This document shows positions 21,947 to 31,408 of a stretch of 64,000 nt of DNA, in pieces; positions within the stretch are counted from its first letter, which is position 1; each line of letters starts with the position of its first letter. This stretch comes from Lentisphaerae bacterium GWF2_38_69. GTDB lineage: Bacteria; Verrucomicrobiota; Lentisphaeria; Victivallales; GWF2-38-69. The position numbers and the translations under genes are program-made. The stretch is from the NCBI GenBank assembly GCA_001803205.1, contig MHBE01000040.1, positions 62,001 through 126,000 of the forward strand, given 5' to 3'. The notes under the pieces were generated by a model that did not search any database, was not told the origin of the DNA, and worked only from the letters and a program-made list of their open reading frames with translations.

Positions 21947-23198
21947 TGTTAACCCTCCATGGTTTGAGTACTCTTTCCAAACATTTCTGTCCATGAATAT
22001 ATGATAGAAAAATACCATAATTTGTGTAAGGAATTCCTAAGTTTGATAAATCTCTCAGCCTTGCCGATATCTTCTGGGGACTTATCATACATCCTCCGCA
22101 ATGAATTATCAGTTTATAGCTGCTTAAGGCTTTATTTTCCTGAAATTCCCTACCGAAGTTATGCTCAATAATTACTCCCGGAACAAGCTTATTAAGAATT
22201 CCCGGTATCTGCGCTGTTCCTATGTCTTCTGCAATTCTGGAGTGGTTGCATGCTTCGACAATCAATATCTTGTCGCCTGTCTTAAGCTTTTTAACTACTT
22301 TTATTCCTTTAGCAAAATCGTTCAGTTTCCCACAAGACATGTAATTAATCATCATGATAGAAAATGTAGTAAGCTCAATATCTTCAGGAAGCAAATCCTT
22401 CACAATGTCCATTGCCTGTGAATCAGTTATCATCACCCTGGGGCGTTTGCTGAAACTTCCAAGGAAAGTTTCAAATCTCTTCTTCTCCTCTGTCTTGCCA
22501 GCCCTTATATTGCCTAAGTCCATTCTGTAGGAAACAGGGTATGCCCAGTGCCTTGTAATAAACTCTTCGCACATCTCCTGCGGTCTCAGGTAGCGCCCCT
22601 GTGGTGTTTCTTCATCCATAGGAATGTTCAAGATATAAAACTCATCTCTCCTGATAAACGGCAGGAGTTCTGTTTTTATATTTTTTGAAGAATACTTTTC
22701 AAGGATAAAACTTATCAGGCTCTGCCGGCATTTCGGATCATCTGCCGATATTGATAAACGCGGATAAAATTTTGTTAAAGGCAGTGTTTCTTCCAGATCA
22801 AGAATTTTCAGCGTATAATCTTTGCCGTGAAACGCGTTAAATATAATGAGGATCTGTTTATCCAGTTCTCTTGATTCCTCCAGAATCTCCTTTTCAGAGT
22901 TAAAATCTTTAGCCCTGGGGTCAATGATCAGGAGCACCAGATCACACTCTTTCAAACAAGAGAAAACCTTTACTTTTTTTTTGACTCCCAGTTCCCTGAT
23001 TTCGTCCGTCCCTGCTGTATCAAAAATTTTAACAGGCCCAAGTCCGTGAAGTTCCATGAGTGCAATTTTAGTATCGGCTGTAGTCCCAGGGGTAGAATCT
23101 ACTATGGATGTCTCGCTCTGGGTCAGCAAATTCATTACAGAACTCTTCCCTGCATTCATTCGCCCGAAGATTCCAATATTGTCACGATGAATAATCAT
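21930..23198 (-). CDS. hydF: [FeFe] hydrogenase H-cluster maturation GTPase HydF
   Basis: GTPase motifs GRMNAGKSS, DTAGTDE; C-terminal CNH-x46-HCGGC fits the CxHx(46-53)HCxxC HydF ligand motif. Confidence 0.88.
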   Translation of the reverse strand: MIIHRDNIGIFGRMNAGKSSVMNLLTQSETSIVDSTPGTTADTKIALMELHGLGPVKIFDTAGTDEIRELGVKKKVKVFSCLKECDLVLLIIDPRAKDFNSEKEILEESRELDKQILIIFNAFHGKDYTLKILDLEETLPLTKFYPRLSISADDPKCRQSLISFILEKYSSKNIKTELLPFIRRDEFYILNIPMDEETPQGRYLRPQEMCEEFITRHWAYPVSYRMDLGNIRAGKTEEKKRFETFLGSFSKRPRVMITDSQAMDIVKDLLPEDIELTTFSIMMINYMSCGKLNDFAKGIKVVKKLKTGDKILIVEACNHSRIAEDIGTAQIPGILNKLVPGVIIEHNFGREFQENKALSSYKLIIHCGGCMISPQKISARLRDLSNLGIPYTNYGIFLSYIHGQKCLERVLKPWRVNNVKKL

Positions 23199-23206
23199 AA
23201 AGAAAA

Positions 23207-25825
23207 CTATTTGCGCCTCAGTTCCATTATTTTCATTATCTGTTCAACTGGTTCTTCCACGCCTTCATCTACCTGAATAACAATCAAATCGTCCTTCTGG
23301 ACTATTTCAAGCGCGTTATCTATCGCTTTATGATAATCATTTATTATCTTTATATTTTCCGGATTGAATCCTGCCTGAATCATTCCTTTTTGTACAACTA
23401 GAGGTGTAGCTCCGCTCTCTCTGCCTCTTGGATCGGGATCGCCGATAATCACATAATCATAAGTTCTGGAAAGAACTGCTCCCAGCTCCATAAGAACTTC
23501 ATCTTTTCTGCTGCCTGTTCCGTGAGAAACACCTATTTTTCGCCCATCTGGTGAAATCTTTTTTAGCATTGCGCCAAGAGCTTCAATAGCAGGCTTGTTA
23601 TGCCCGTAATCAAGGATGACTTTGAATGTGCCGAAATCAAGCATATTCATTCTTCCCGGATTCTGCTGTACTGATGGGAAAAATGTGGTTATTCCTGACC
23701 TGATTAGATGATTAGGCAGCTTAAGTCCATGCAGAGCCGCCACAGCGGCAAGAGTATTGGCTACATTAAAATCAGCCGCACCTCCAAAGGTAATAGGCAC
23801 TTCGTAAACTGAAGCTATAATCGAATCGATATTATTAGCGCCGTTTCTTATCACGATATTTTTATTCGAGACTGTTACCGCTGTATTTCCTTCCTCAAGA
23901 TGAGTCTTTATATACGGATTATTCTCATCAAGTGAAAAAAGTACTACATTCCCTTTAGCTCTTCTATAAAAGTCCATGACAAGGTCATCCTGGGCATTGA
24001 GTACTGCCGTGCCGTCGGGTTTAACCACTTCAACTACCGCAGCTTTGACAAATGCCAAATCCTCAACCGTGTCCACAAAATCATTGCCTATATGATCATC
24101 AGCGACATTGAGAAATATGCCTACATCGCACTTATCATACGCAAGACCTCTTCTTACTATGGCTCCTCGCGCGGTTTCCAGCACTGCATGATCAATAGTT
24201 GGCTCACGAAGCACCATCTCATGCCCCGACGGACCGGAATAATCCCCCATGGCTATCGGAAGCCCATCTATCTCCACTCCTGTAGTTGTTGCCAATCCTA
24301 CCTTATGTCCTGCGTATTTGAGGGAGTGCGTTATAAGCTTGCAAGTCGTGGTTTTTCCATTAGTTCCGGTAACTGCTATTAATGGCATAGCCGACTTTGT
24401 TCCTTCTGGAAATAACATGTCTATTATTGGTTTTGCAGCATTACGGGGTTTCCCGAAACTCGGTTTTAAGTGCATTCTCAAACCAGGAGTGGCGTTTACT
24501 TCCACTATTCCGCATCTCTGGGAAGATATCGGCTTGCTTATGTCACTGCAGAGAAAGTCAATACCAATCACATCGAGCCCTATTATTTTAGCAGTTCTTT
24601 CTGCCATAAAACGGATTTCCGGGTAAACCTCGTCAGTTACATCTGACGCAGTCCCTCCCAGGCTTAAATTAGCCGTAGTTTTCAAGTAAACTTTTCTGCC
24701 TTTTTCTAAAACAGTCGATGTATTGAGGTTTAACTTTTCAAGCAGCTGTTCTGTCATTTCGTCAATTGTTATTTTCGTAAGCACATTTTCGTGACCATAA
24801 CCTCTTAGCGGATCTGAATTTACTGTATTTATCAGTTCCTTTATGGTTGATTTGCCATCGCCGGTTACAAAAGGCAGCTGCCTGTGCGAGGCAGCAGTGA
24901 AAATTCCGTTAACTACAAGCAATCGGTAATCATTTCCTTCAATATAACTTTCTACCAGTATTTCCGAACAAACTTTCCTGGCCAGGTAATAGGCAGATTC
25001 AAGTGTTTCTTCATTTTTTATATTAACTGTTACTCCCCTGCCGTGATTTCCTCTTTCAGGTTTGATAACAACCGGATAGCCAATGGCTGAGGCTGCATCA
25101 AGCGCATCTTCCAGAGTAGAGACTTTTTCTCCGTCTGGCACAGGAATACAGGCATTTTTCAGAAGCTCTTTCGTCCTGGATTTTTCTCCGGCTATTTCAG
25201 CGGCAAGAGCAGATGTTTCTGAGGTCATGCTTGCCTGTATCTTTTTCTGGTATTTCCCATAGCCTAACTGAACAAAACTCTGGTCGTTCAAACGCACATA
25301 TGGAATTCCACGAACTGCGGCTTCATCAATTAAAGCCTGTGTAGTTGGGCCAAGCTTACCTTCTTCCCGCAGCTTTTTAAGTTTCTGAATTATTTTATAA
25401 AGATTTATTTCAACGCCGTCAATACAGTCTTCTACAATATCCAGAGCCGCTTTTGCAGCTTCCAGCCCTACTTTTTCTACAATATAATTGACGATTATTA
25501 TGGATTGTCCCGGAAGTCTGGTCTCAATCGTCCTGCTAAATTTTACATCAAGCCCGGCAAGCGTCTGAAGTTCCCAAACTACATTCTCTACGATATGGGC
25601 AATAGTGGTTCCTTTTCGGAGAAGTTCAGTAAAAAATATGCCCTTTGCTGTCTGGTGATTTAATAACCCTGGCATTAACTCAAGCAGCCTTTCAGATAAA
25701 CCAGGGAAGGATGCTGAAGATTTTTTCTCTTCATTCAAACCAATCAACATTAATATGGATTTGCGCAGGCTATACCTGTTAGCCCCCCTCAAAGCTCTTA
25801 CTTCAAGAAGTTTTATGAAACTCAT
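23207..25825 (-). CDS. cphA: Cyanophycin synthetase
   Basis: 872 aa; ATP-grasp GYPVVIKPERGNHGRGVTVNI plus Mur-ligase-like GTNGKTTTCKLITHSL; NPGRMNMLDFGTFKVILDYGHNKPA. Confidence 0.93.
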   Translation of the reverse strand: MSFIKLLEVRALRGANRYSLRKSILMLIGLNEEKKSSASFPGLSERLLELMPGLLNHQTAKGIFFTELLRKGTTIAHIVENVVWELQTLAGLDVKFSRTIETRLPGQSIIIVNYIVEKVGLEAAKAALDIVEDCIDGVEINLYKIIQKLKKLREEGKLGPTTQALIDEAAVRGIPYVRLNDQSFVQLGYGKYQKKIQASMTSETSALAAEIAGEKSRTKELLKNACIPVPDGEKVSTLEDALDAASAIGYPVVIKPERGNHGRGVTVNIKNEETLESAYYLARKVCSEILVESYIEGNDYRLLVVNGIFTAASHRQLPFVTGDGKSTIKELINTVNSDPLRGYGHENVLTKITIDEMTEQLLEKLNLNTSTVLEKGRKVYLKTTANLSLGGTASDVTDEVYPEIRFMAERTAKIIGLDVIGIDFLCSDISKPISSQRCGIVEVNATPGLRMHLKPSFGKPRNAAKPIIDMLFPEGTKSAMPLIAVTGTNGKTTTCKLITHSLKYAGHKVGLATTTGVEIDGLPIAMGDYSGPSGHEMVLREPTIDHAVLETARGAIVRRGLAYDKCDVGIFLNVADDHIGNDFVDTVEDLAFVKAAVVEVVKPDGTAVLNAQDDLVMDFYRRAKGNVVLFSLDENNPYIKTHLEEGNTAVTVSNKNIVIRNGANNIDSIIASVYEVPITFGGAADFNVANTLAAVAALHGLKLPNHLIRSGITTFFPSVQQNPGRMNMLDFGTFKVILDYGHNKPAIEALGAMLKKISPDGRKIGVSHGTGSRKDEVLMELGAVLSRTYDYVIIGDPDPRGRESGATPLVVQKGMIQAGFNPENIKIINDYHKAIDNALEIVQKDDLIVIQVDEGVEEPVEQIMKIMELRRK

Positions 25826-26031
25826 TTTATCACTCGCTTTTATTTTTTTATGTAAAGCTTTTCTTCATTATAATAAAGCAGAAACAAAAGGAGCCTGAAG
25901 AAAACTATGCTCTTATTATAAGGCATATAACAGAAGTTGCCAGAAGAAGGAATTTTAGCCATTATAAAAAACAAAGACAGGAAAATCCGTCAATGAATTT
26001 TCCTGTCAAAAAATTGAATTTATTATTTGGC

Positions 26032-27360
26032 CTAAGCTTTCATATTGATTTTATTAAATTTGGGAGCAAGCAGATGATTCAGGATAAAAGCAATCACATA
26101 CGCGCAACTGCACCATCCGAAAACAATAGAATAGCCAAGTTTGGCATTCCCAAGAGATTCAAAGTGATCCAGAATAAGTCCTACAATAATCGGAAATATA
26201 GCTCCGCCAATACCAGCGGCAAAACCGCCAAGACCTACAACTGAAGCTACAGCTTTTTTGGGATAAACATCCGAAGCTATTGTATAAAGGTTGGCAGACC
26301 ATGACTGGTGAGCGCCGCCTGCCAGGCCAATAATTACAATAATCATCAAATTCGGCACATGTGTCGTAAAAAAGAGAGGAGTTGTGCATAAAGCTGAAAC
26401 TAGCATTATGGTTTTTCTTGAAGCAGTTACGCTCCAGCCTTTATTCATTAAATATTTAACCATCCATCCGCCAAAAATGCTCAACACCGTAATCAGAACA
26501 TAAATTCCGGTGAGAAGAGGCCAGCTCTTGCTTATGGCCAACCCTCTTTCCTTGTAAAAAAAGTCCGGAAGCCAAATCAGGAAAAACCACCATACAGGGT
26601 CTCCAAGAAATCTTGCTACAACTATAGCCCATGTTTCCTTATGCATCAGAAGATTCAGCCATGGGACTTTTTCTTCCTTGCTTTCTTCAATTTCATCTTT
26701 ATCGCTCTTGATATAGTCGAATTCTTCTTTGGTCAAACGGGGAGCATGCTCAGGGAGGAAGAACATATGGAGCCAAAAAATAATCCAGATAAAAGCCAGG
26801 ACTCCCAAAACAATAAAGGCAGCCTTCCAGCCAAAATAATAGATAAAGAAGGGGATAACAATCGGGGTAATAATTGGGCCGACATTTGTGCCTGCATTAA
26901 AAATGCTCGTAGCGTAAGCGCGTTCTTTTTTGGGAAACCATTCTGCTACAGCCTTGATTCCTGCCGGAAAATTTCCTCCTTCTCCAAGCCCGAGGCCAGC
27001 TCTGAAAACGATAAAACTCATTATGCCTGCAGCAAATATATGCAAAATTGAAAATACTCCCCAGACAACTACCGAGCATGCGTAACCTATCTTAGTTCCA
27101 ACTTTATCTATAAACCAGCCGAATGCCAGATAACCGAACGCATAGACAAACTGAAAAGCGGAGTTTATATAACCAAACTCAGCATTTGTAAATCCGAATT
27201 CCTTATCCAGAACACTGTTTTTAATCAGTGCAAGCACCTGTCTGTCCATGTAGTTTACAGTCGATATAAAAAACAGTAAGGCGCAAATCACCCATCGATA
27301 ATTCTTCCATAGTTTCAAAGTCTTTTCACCACCCACTTTATCCGATCTCCTTGTTTTCAA
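26032..27360 (-). CDS. MFS transporter, anion:cation symporter (ExuT/tartrate-like) family
   Basis: NYMDRQVLALIKNSVLDKEFGFTNAEFGYINSAFQ; GLGLGEGGNFPAGIKAVAEWFPKKERAYATSIFNAGTNVG. Confidence 0.88.
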   Translation of the reverse strand: MKTRRSDKVGGEKTLKLWKNYRWVICALLFFISTVNYMDRQVLALIKNSVLDKEFGFTNAEFGYINSAFQFVYAFGYLAFGWFIDKVGTKIGYACSVVVWGVFSILHIFAAGIMSFIVFRAGLGLGEGGNFPAGIKAVAEWFPKKERAYATSIFNAGTNVGPIITPIVIPFFIYYFGWKAAFIVLGVLAFIWIIFWLHMFFLPEHAPRLTKEEFDYIKSDKDEIEESKEEKVPWLNLLMHKETWAIVVARFLGDPVWWFFLIWLPDFFYKERGLAISKSWPLLTGIYVLITVLSIFGGWMVKYLMNKGWSVTASRKTIMLVSALCTTPLFFTTHVPNLMIIVIIGLAGGAHQSWSANLYTIASDVYPKKAVASVVGLGGFAAGIGGAIFPIIVGLILDHFESLGNAKLGYSIVFGWCSCAYVIAFILNHLLAPKFNKINMKA

Positions 27361-28403
27361 ATATTTTCTATCAGAGCTTTTGCTACATCTCTTGTAGACA
27401 TTCTTTCAAGGTTCATCGGGCTGACCTTCATAAGCGATTTGTCTATATCTTTAGCTGCAGAATTTTCCCCGAGAAATTCAAGCATCATTTTTATGGTCAT
27501 CACGGCAGCAAGCGGATTAGCTTTGTTTTGTCCTGCTATATCCGGAGCTGAACCATGAACAGGCTCAAACATAGAAGGTGTATTTTTCTCAGGATTAATA
27601 TTGCCGCTTGAAGCCATCCCCATTCCACCCTGAATTACAGCTCCGATGTCCGTAAGTATGTCGCCAAACATATTAGTCGTTACCATAACATCGAACTTTT
27701 CAGGATTTTTTATCATATGCATGGCTGCCGCATCAACATGATAATATTCTCTCCTGACATCAGGAAACTCTTTTTCGCCTAACTCATTGAAAACTCTTTC
27801 CCAAAGATCAAAAACATAAGTAAGAACATTTGTTTTGCCGACAAGCGCGAGAAGTTTTCTTGGCCTGTTTCTAGCTACCTCAAAAGCATACCTGACACAT
27901 CTTTCTACCTGTTTGTAGTTGTATACTTTAGAGTTTATAGCTATCTCATCTTTAGTTCCCTTCATCATTATGCCGCCAACACCGGAATACAGTCCACCGG
28001 AATTTTCCCTTACAACAACGAAATCTATCTCAGCAGAGCCTTTCCCTTTAATTGGCGTTTCCACTCCTGGATAAAGCTTTACAGGTCGAAGATTTATATA
28101 CTGATCCAAAGTAAATCTTATATTAAGAAGTATTCCCTTTTCAAGAATTCCTGGTTTAACTTTCGGAGAACCTATAGCTCCCAAGTAGATTACATCATAT
28201 TTTCTGAGCTCATCAATAGATTCATTTGAAAGCACTTCACCTGTCCTTAGATAGTGTTCACCTCCAAAAGGGAAAACTCTTTCAATGTAGGTAACATTGT
28301 GCTTTCTGGCGACTTTAGATAGAATCTCGAAAGCCACATTTGTCACTTCCGGACCTATCCCGTCACCTGGAATCACAGCAATTTTATAACTCTTATGAGG
28401 CAT
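27357..28403 (-). CDS. leuB: Isocitrate/isopropylmalate dehydrogenase family (3-isopropylmalate dehydrogenase-like)
   Basis: KIAVIPGDGIGPEV, VVRENSGGLYSGVGG, NMFGDILTDIGAVIQGGMGMASSGNI, FEPVHGSAPDIAGQ. Confidence 0.8.
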   Translation of the reverse strand: MPHKSYKIAVIPGDGIGPEVTNVAFEILSKVARKHNVTYIERVFPFGGEHYLRTGEVLSNESIDELRKYDVIYLGAIGSPKVKPGILEKGILLNIRFTLDQYINLRPVKLYPGVETPIKGKGSAEIDFVVVRENSGGLYSGVGGIMMKGTKDEIAINSKVYNYKQVERCVRYAFEVARNRPRKLLALVGKTNVLTYVFDLWERVFNELGEKEFPDVRREYYHVDAAAMHMIKNPEKFDVMVTTNMFGDILTDIGAVIQGGMGMASSGNINPEKNTPSMFEPVHGSAPDIAGQNKANPLAAVMTIKMMLEFLGENSAAKDIDKSLMKVSPMNLERMSTRDVAKALIENI

Positions 28404-28605
28404 GGTAATCTCCTTGTTTTATTATTTTTTGTAATTAAAAGAATATTTTTAGTATAAAATGCTTTATGAAAATATCATCCTGTTTTTCTTAAAGAATGGC
28501 TTTTTGCTGTTATAGAGTTTGACAAAGACACAGGTTTATGCGAATTGTAAAAATTTCTTTGATTATTTTTTTTGAACCGAACACCATGAGAGCTTAATAA
28601 AATTT

Positions 28606-31122
28606 ATGTCAAATAAAAATCTCGTAATTGTAGAGTCGCCCACAAAGGCAAGAACTATCGCCCCAATGCTGGGCAAAGATTATACCCTTATGGCCTCGAT
28701 GGGGCATATCAGAGACCTCCCCGAAGGCAGCAGACTTGGAATAGACATAAAAAATAACTTCTTACCGGAATATGAAGTTTCAAGAGAAAAAAAAGATGTA
28801 GTTAAGAAGCTTGTTTCTGCCGCAAAAAATGCATCTGCTATTTTTCTGGCAACTGACCCTGACCGTGAGGGAGAAGCTATTTCATGGCATATCAAAGAGC
28901 TGCTCTCGGAAAACACCAAAGCTCCGTTTCATAGAGTCGAATTCCATGAAATCACAAAAGGAGCCATCAAGCAGGCTTTTGACCATTCGCGCGATATAAA
29001 CAAAGATCTGGTTGACTCACAACAGGCAAGAAGAGTTCTTGATAGACTTGTAGGCTACCAGCTCAGCCCCCTGCTCTGGTCGAGGATTGAAAAGAATACA
29101 AGCGCCGGAAGAGTTCAATCCGTCGCCCTCAGAATAGTTTGCGAAAGAGAAAGAGAAATTCAAAATTTCATTCCTAAAGAATACTGGGACTTCGGCGCAA
29201 AGTTCATGCACGAGAACAAAGAGGACAGACTTTACCTGGCAAAACTCTTTCAGATAAACGGTAAAAAAGCAGATATTTCAAATACCCAGAAGGCTCAGGA
29301 AGTCTATGACGCAGTGACAAACGCAGGAAAATACTATATCTCATCAGCTAAAACCGAACCTGCAAAAAAATATGCGCCTCCTCCATTTATCACAAGCACT
29401 CTTCAACAGTCAGCCGGAAATTCACTCAGGTTTTCATCCAGCAAAACAATGCAGATAGCTCAGCAGTTATATGAAGGAATTCAAACCGAATCAGGTGAAC
29501 AGACAGGTCTTATTACCTACATGAGAACCGACTCGTTCACTGTTTCAAGAGATGCCCAGAATGCATGCAGGGAATTTATTGTTTCAAAATATGGCGACAA
29601 GTTTGCCCCGGAAAGATTTAATTTCTTCAAAAATAAATCAACAGCGCAGGAAGCTCATGAGGCTATAAGGCCAACAGATGTATTTAAAACTCCCGAAAGT
29701 TTAGCAAAGGTTCTAAGCAGAGATCAGCTTGTTCTTTATAAACTTGTCTGGAAAAGATTTATAGCAAGCCAGATGTCTCCAACAGAACTTTCAAGAACCA
29801 CAATCGACACACAATGCAGTAATACGAACGATATTTATACATTCAGAACTGTTTCTACTATAACTCTATTCAGCGGATTTGGTATCATCTATTCAGACAA
29901 GGAAACAGATGACTTGAATGAAGAAGATAAAAAATACAATTTCTTGCAGTACATTAAGGAAAACGATTCCAGCTCCTTAAAGGAACTGACTAAAGAACAG
30001 AAATTTACAGAACCTCCGCCCAGATACACTGAGCCTTCCCTTATCAAGGAACTCGAAGCTAACGGCATAGGAAGGCCGTCAACTTATGCCACAATTGTAA
30101 ACACCATCCAAAACAGAAAATATGTAGAAAAGAAAGAAGGAAAACTTATCCCTCAAAACCTTGGATTCAGAGTAAACGACTTCCTTGTACCGACATTTCC
30201 AGACCTTCTTAATATCAGTTTTACCGCCGGTATGGAAGAAAAACTCGACAACATCGAATCAGGCGGCGTAAACTGGACAACAATGATAAAAGAATTCTAC
30301 GGCAGCCTCCAGACTTGGCTTAACAGCGCCAAATACGAGGATGCTCCGACAGAAGATAAAGCCGAAGGAGCTATCAACCTTCTGGAAAATTTTACTGGAT
30401 GGAAAACCCCTGACAAGAAAACCGGAAGAGTCTTTGATGACAAAAAATTCTTCGAGTCAGTCCAGAGGCAGTACAAAAAGAATAAGGCCATTACTGCAAA
30501 ACAGTTCTCAGCTCTGCTCAGGCTATTGAATAAATATTCTTCACAAATCACTGATTTCGATAATTTTGTGGCTAAATTCAATCTCAAAAAAGATCTTAAT
30601 GATCTATCCGCTCAGATTGAAGAAGAAAATGAAAAACGCGAACAGTTAAGTGAAGAAAGAGCCGAATCCGTTATAATCATGAAATCAGTTTTAAGCATTA
30701 TACGCAGTTCAGACTTAATACCTAATCATTCTTTTGATGAAAAAGCTTTTGTCGAATCTCTGAACGAACAGATTCAAAACAATAGACCCCTTTCTTCCAA
30801 ACAAATTTATGTTCTCAAGCGAATTGCTATCAGAAGCAGAAACAAGATAGACTCTTTCAACGAAATTTCAGCAACTCTCGGCATCACCCCGAAAGACATT
30901 GAAGCTATCGAAGCTAAAAAAGAAACGCCCAAAGAGAGCAACCCGAAAATTGAAGAGTTTATCGAAAAGTTAGATAAAATTACTGACTGGAAAGAAGAAG
31001 GAAAAAGAAAAATCAAAGACAGCGCATTCTTTGCTTCCCTTAAAAAACAATATGAGGCTAAAAAAACTCTAAGCCCGAAACAGCTTTCCGCCCTCGAAAA
31101 AATCGTCGCCAAATACAACTAA
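28606..31122 (+). CDS. topA: DNA topoisomerase I (type IA) with three C-terminal helical repeats and no zinc-finger motifs
   Basis: LVIVESPTKARTI, LATDPDREGEAISWHI, GLITYMRTDS; C-terminus has three copies of [F][DF]xxxFxxSxxxQxxxxxxLSxKQxxxLxxI. Confidence 0.95.
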   Translation: MSNKNLVIVESPTKARTIAPMLGKDYTLMASMGHIRDLPEGSRLGIDIKNNFLPEYEVSREKKDVVKKLVSAAKNASAIFLATDPDREGEAISWHIKELLSENTKAPFHRVEFHEITKGAIKQAFDHSRDINKDLVDSQQARRVLDRLVGYQLSPLLWSRIEKNTSAGRVQSVALRIVCEREREIQNFIPKEYWDFGAKFMHENKEDRLYLAKLFQINGKKADISNTQKAQEVYDAVTNAGKYYISSAKTEPAKKYAPPPFITSTLQQSAGNSLRFSSSKTMQIAQQLYEGIQTESGEQTGLITYMRTDSFTVSRDAQNACREFIVSKYGDKFAPERFNFFKNKSTAQEAHEAIRPTDVFKTPESLAKVLSRDQLVLYKLVWKRFIASQMSPTELSRTTIDTQCSNTNDIYTFRTVSTITLFSGFGIIYSDKETDDLNEEDKKYNFLQYIKENDSSSLKELTKEQKFTEPPPRYTEPSLIKELEANGIGRPSTYATIVNTIQNRKYVEKKEGKLIPQNLGFRVNDFLVPTFPDLLNISFTAGMEEKLDNIESGGVNWTTMIKEFYGSLQTWLNSAKYEDAPTEDKAEGAINLLENFTGWKTPDKKTGRVFDDKKFFESVQRQYKKNKAITAKQFSALLRLLNKYSSQITDFDNFVAKFNLKKDLNDLSAQIEEENEKREQLSEERAESVIIMKSVLSIIRSSDLIPNHSFDEKAFVESLNEQIQNNRPLSSKQIYVLKRIAIRSRNKIDSFNEISATLGITPKDIEAIEAKKETPKESNPKIEEFIEKLDKITDWKEEGKRKIKDSAFFASLKKQYEAKKTLSPKQLSALEKIVAKYN
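30407..30612 (+). repeat. Direct repeat copy A (inside topA, codons ~601-669)
   Basis: Ungapped 199/206 match by eye to 43191-43396, same strand. Confidence 0.95.
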
Positions 31123-31408
31123 ATACGTTTTGCCTGTTCCTGTCGGTCGATAAGCACAGCGTTTATTCTCTTATGAACTGCTCCTAAAAATCTTCGGAGT
31201 CTGCAAAACTCTTCCTGCAAAAAAAGTTCCGCTTGATGTGGCATAATAATAGTCAATAGGCAAAAAGAAATTCCTACAATGTATTTTTGAGGCTAATTGC
31301 CTGAATTTTATTTGAACGAATAAGCCGAATAATTTCTATCCTCGATGTCAATTAAAAACAAAAGGCCTATAACTATTCACAAACCAAAGAATATATTAAA
31401 GGAGATAT

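Noticed and set aside
24092-25090. Plus-strand ORFs opposite cphA
   Set aside because: Antisense shadow ORFs, no motifs.
30297-30587. Antisense ORF with near-identical sister at 43156-43434
   Set aside because: The similarity comes from the sense-strand topA DNA duplication; not an independent gene pair.
31123-31408. Gap after topA checked for an integrase attachment site or tRNA
   Set aside because: No tRNA-like structure or recombinase gene seen; only the 206-bp repeat marks the boundary.
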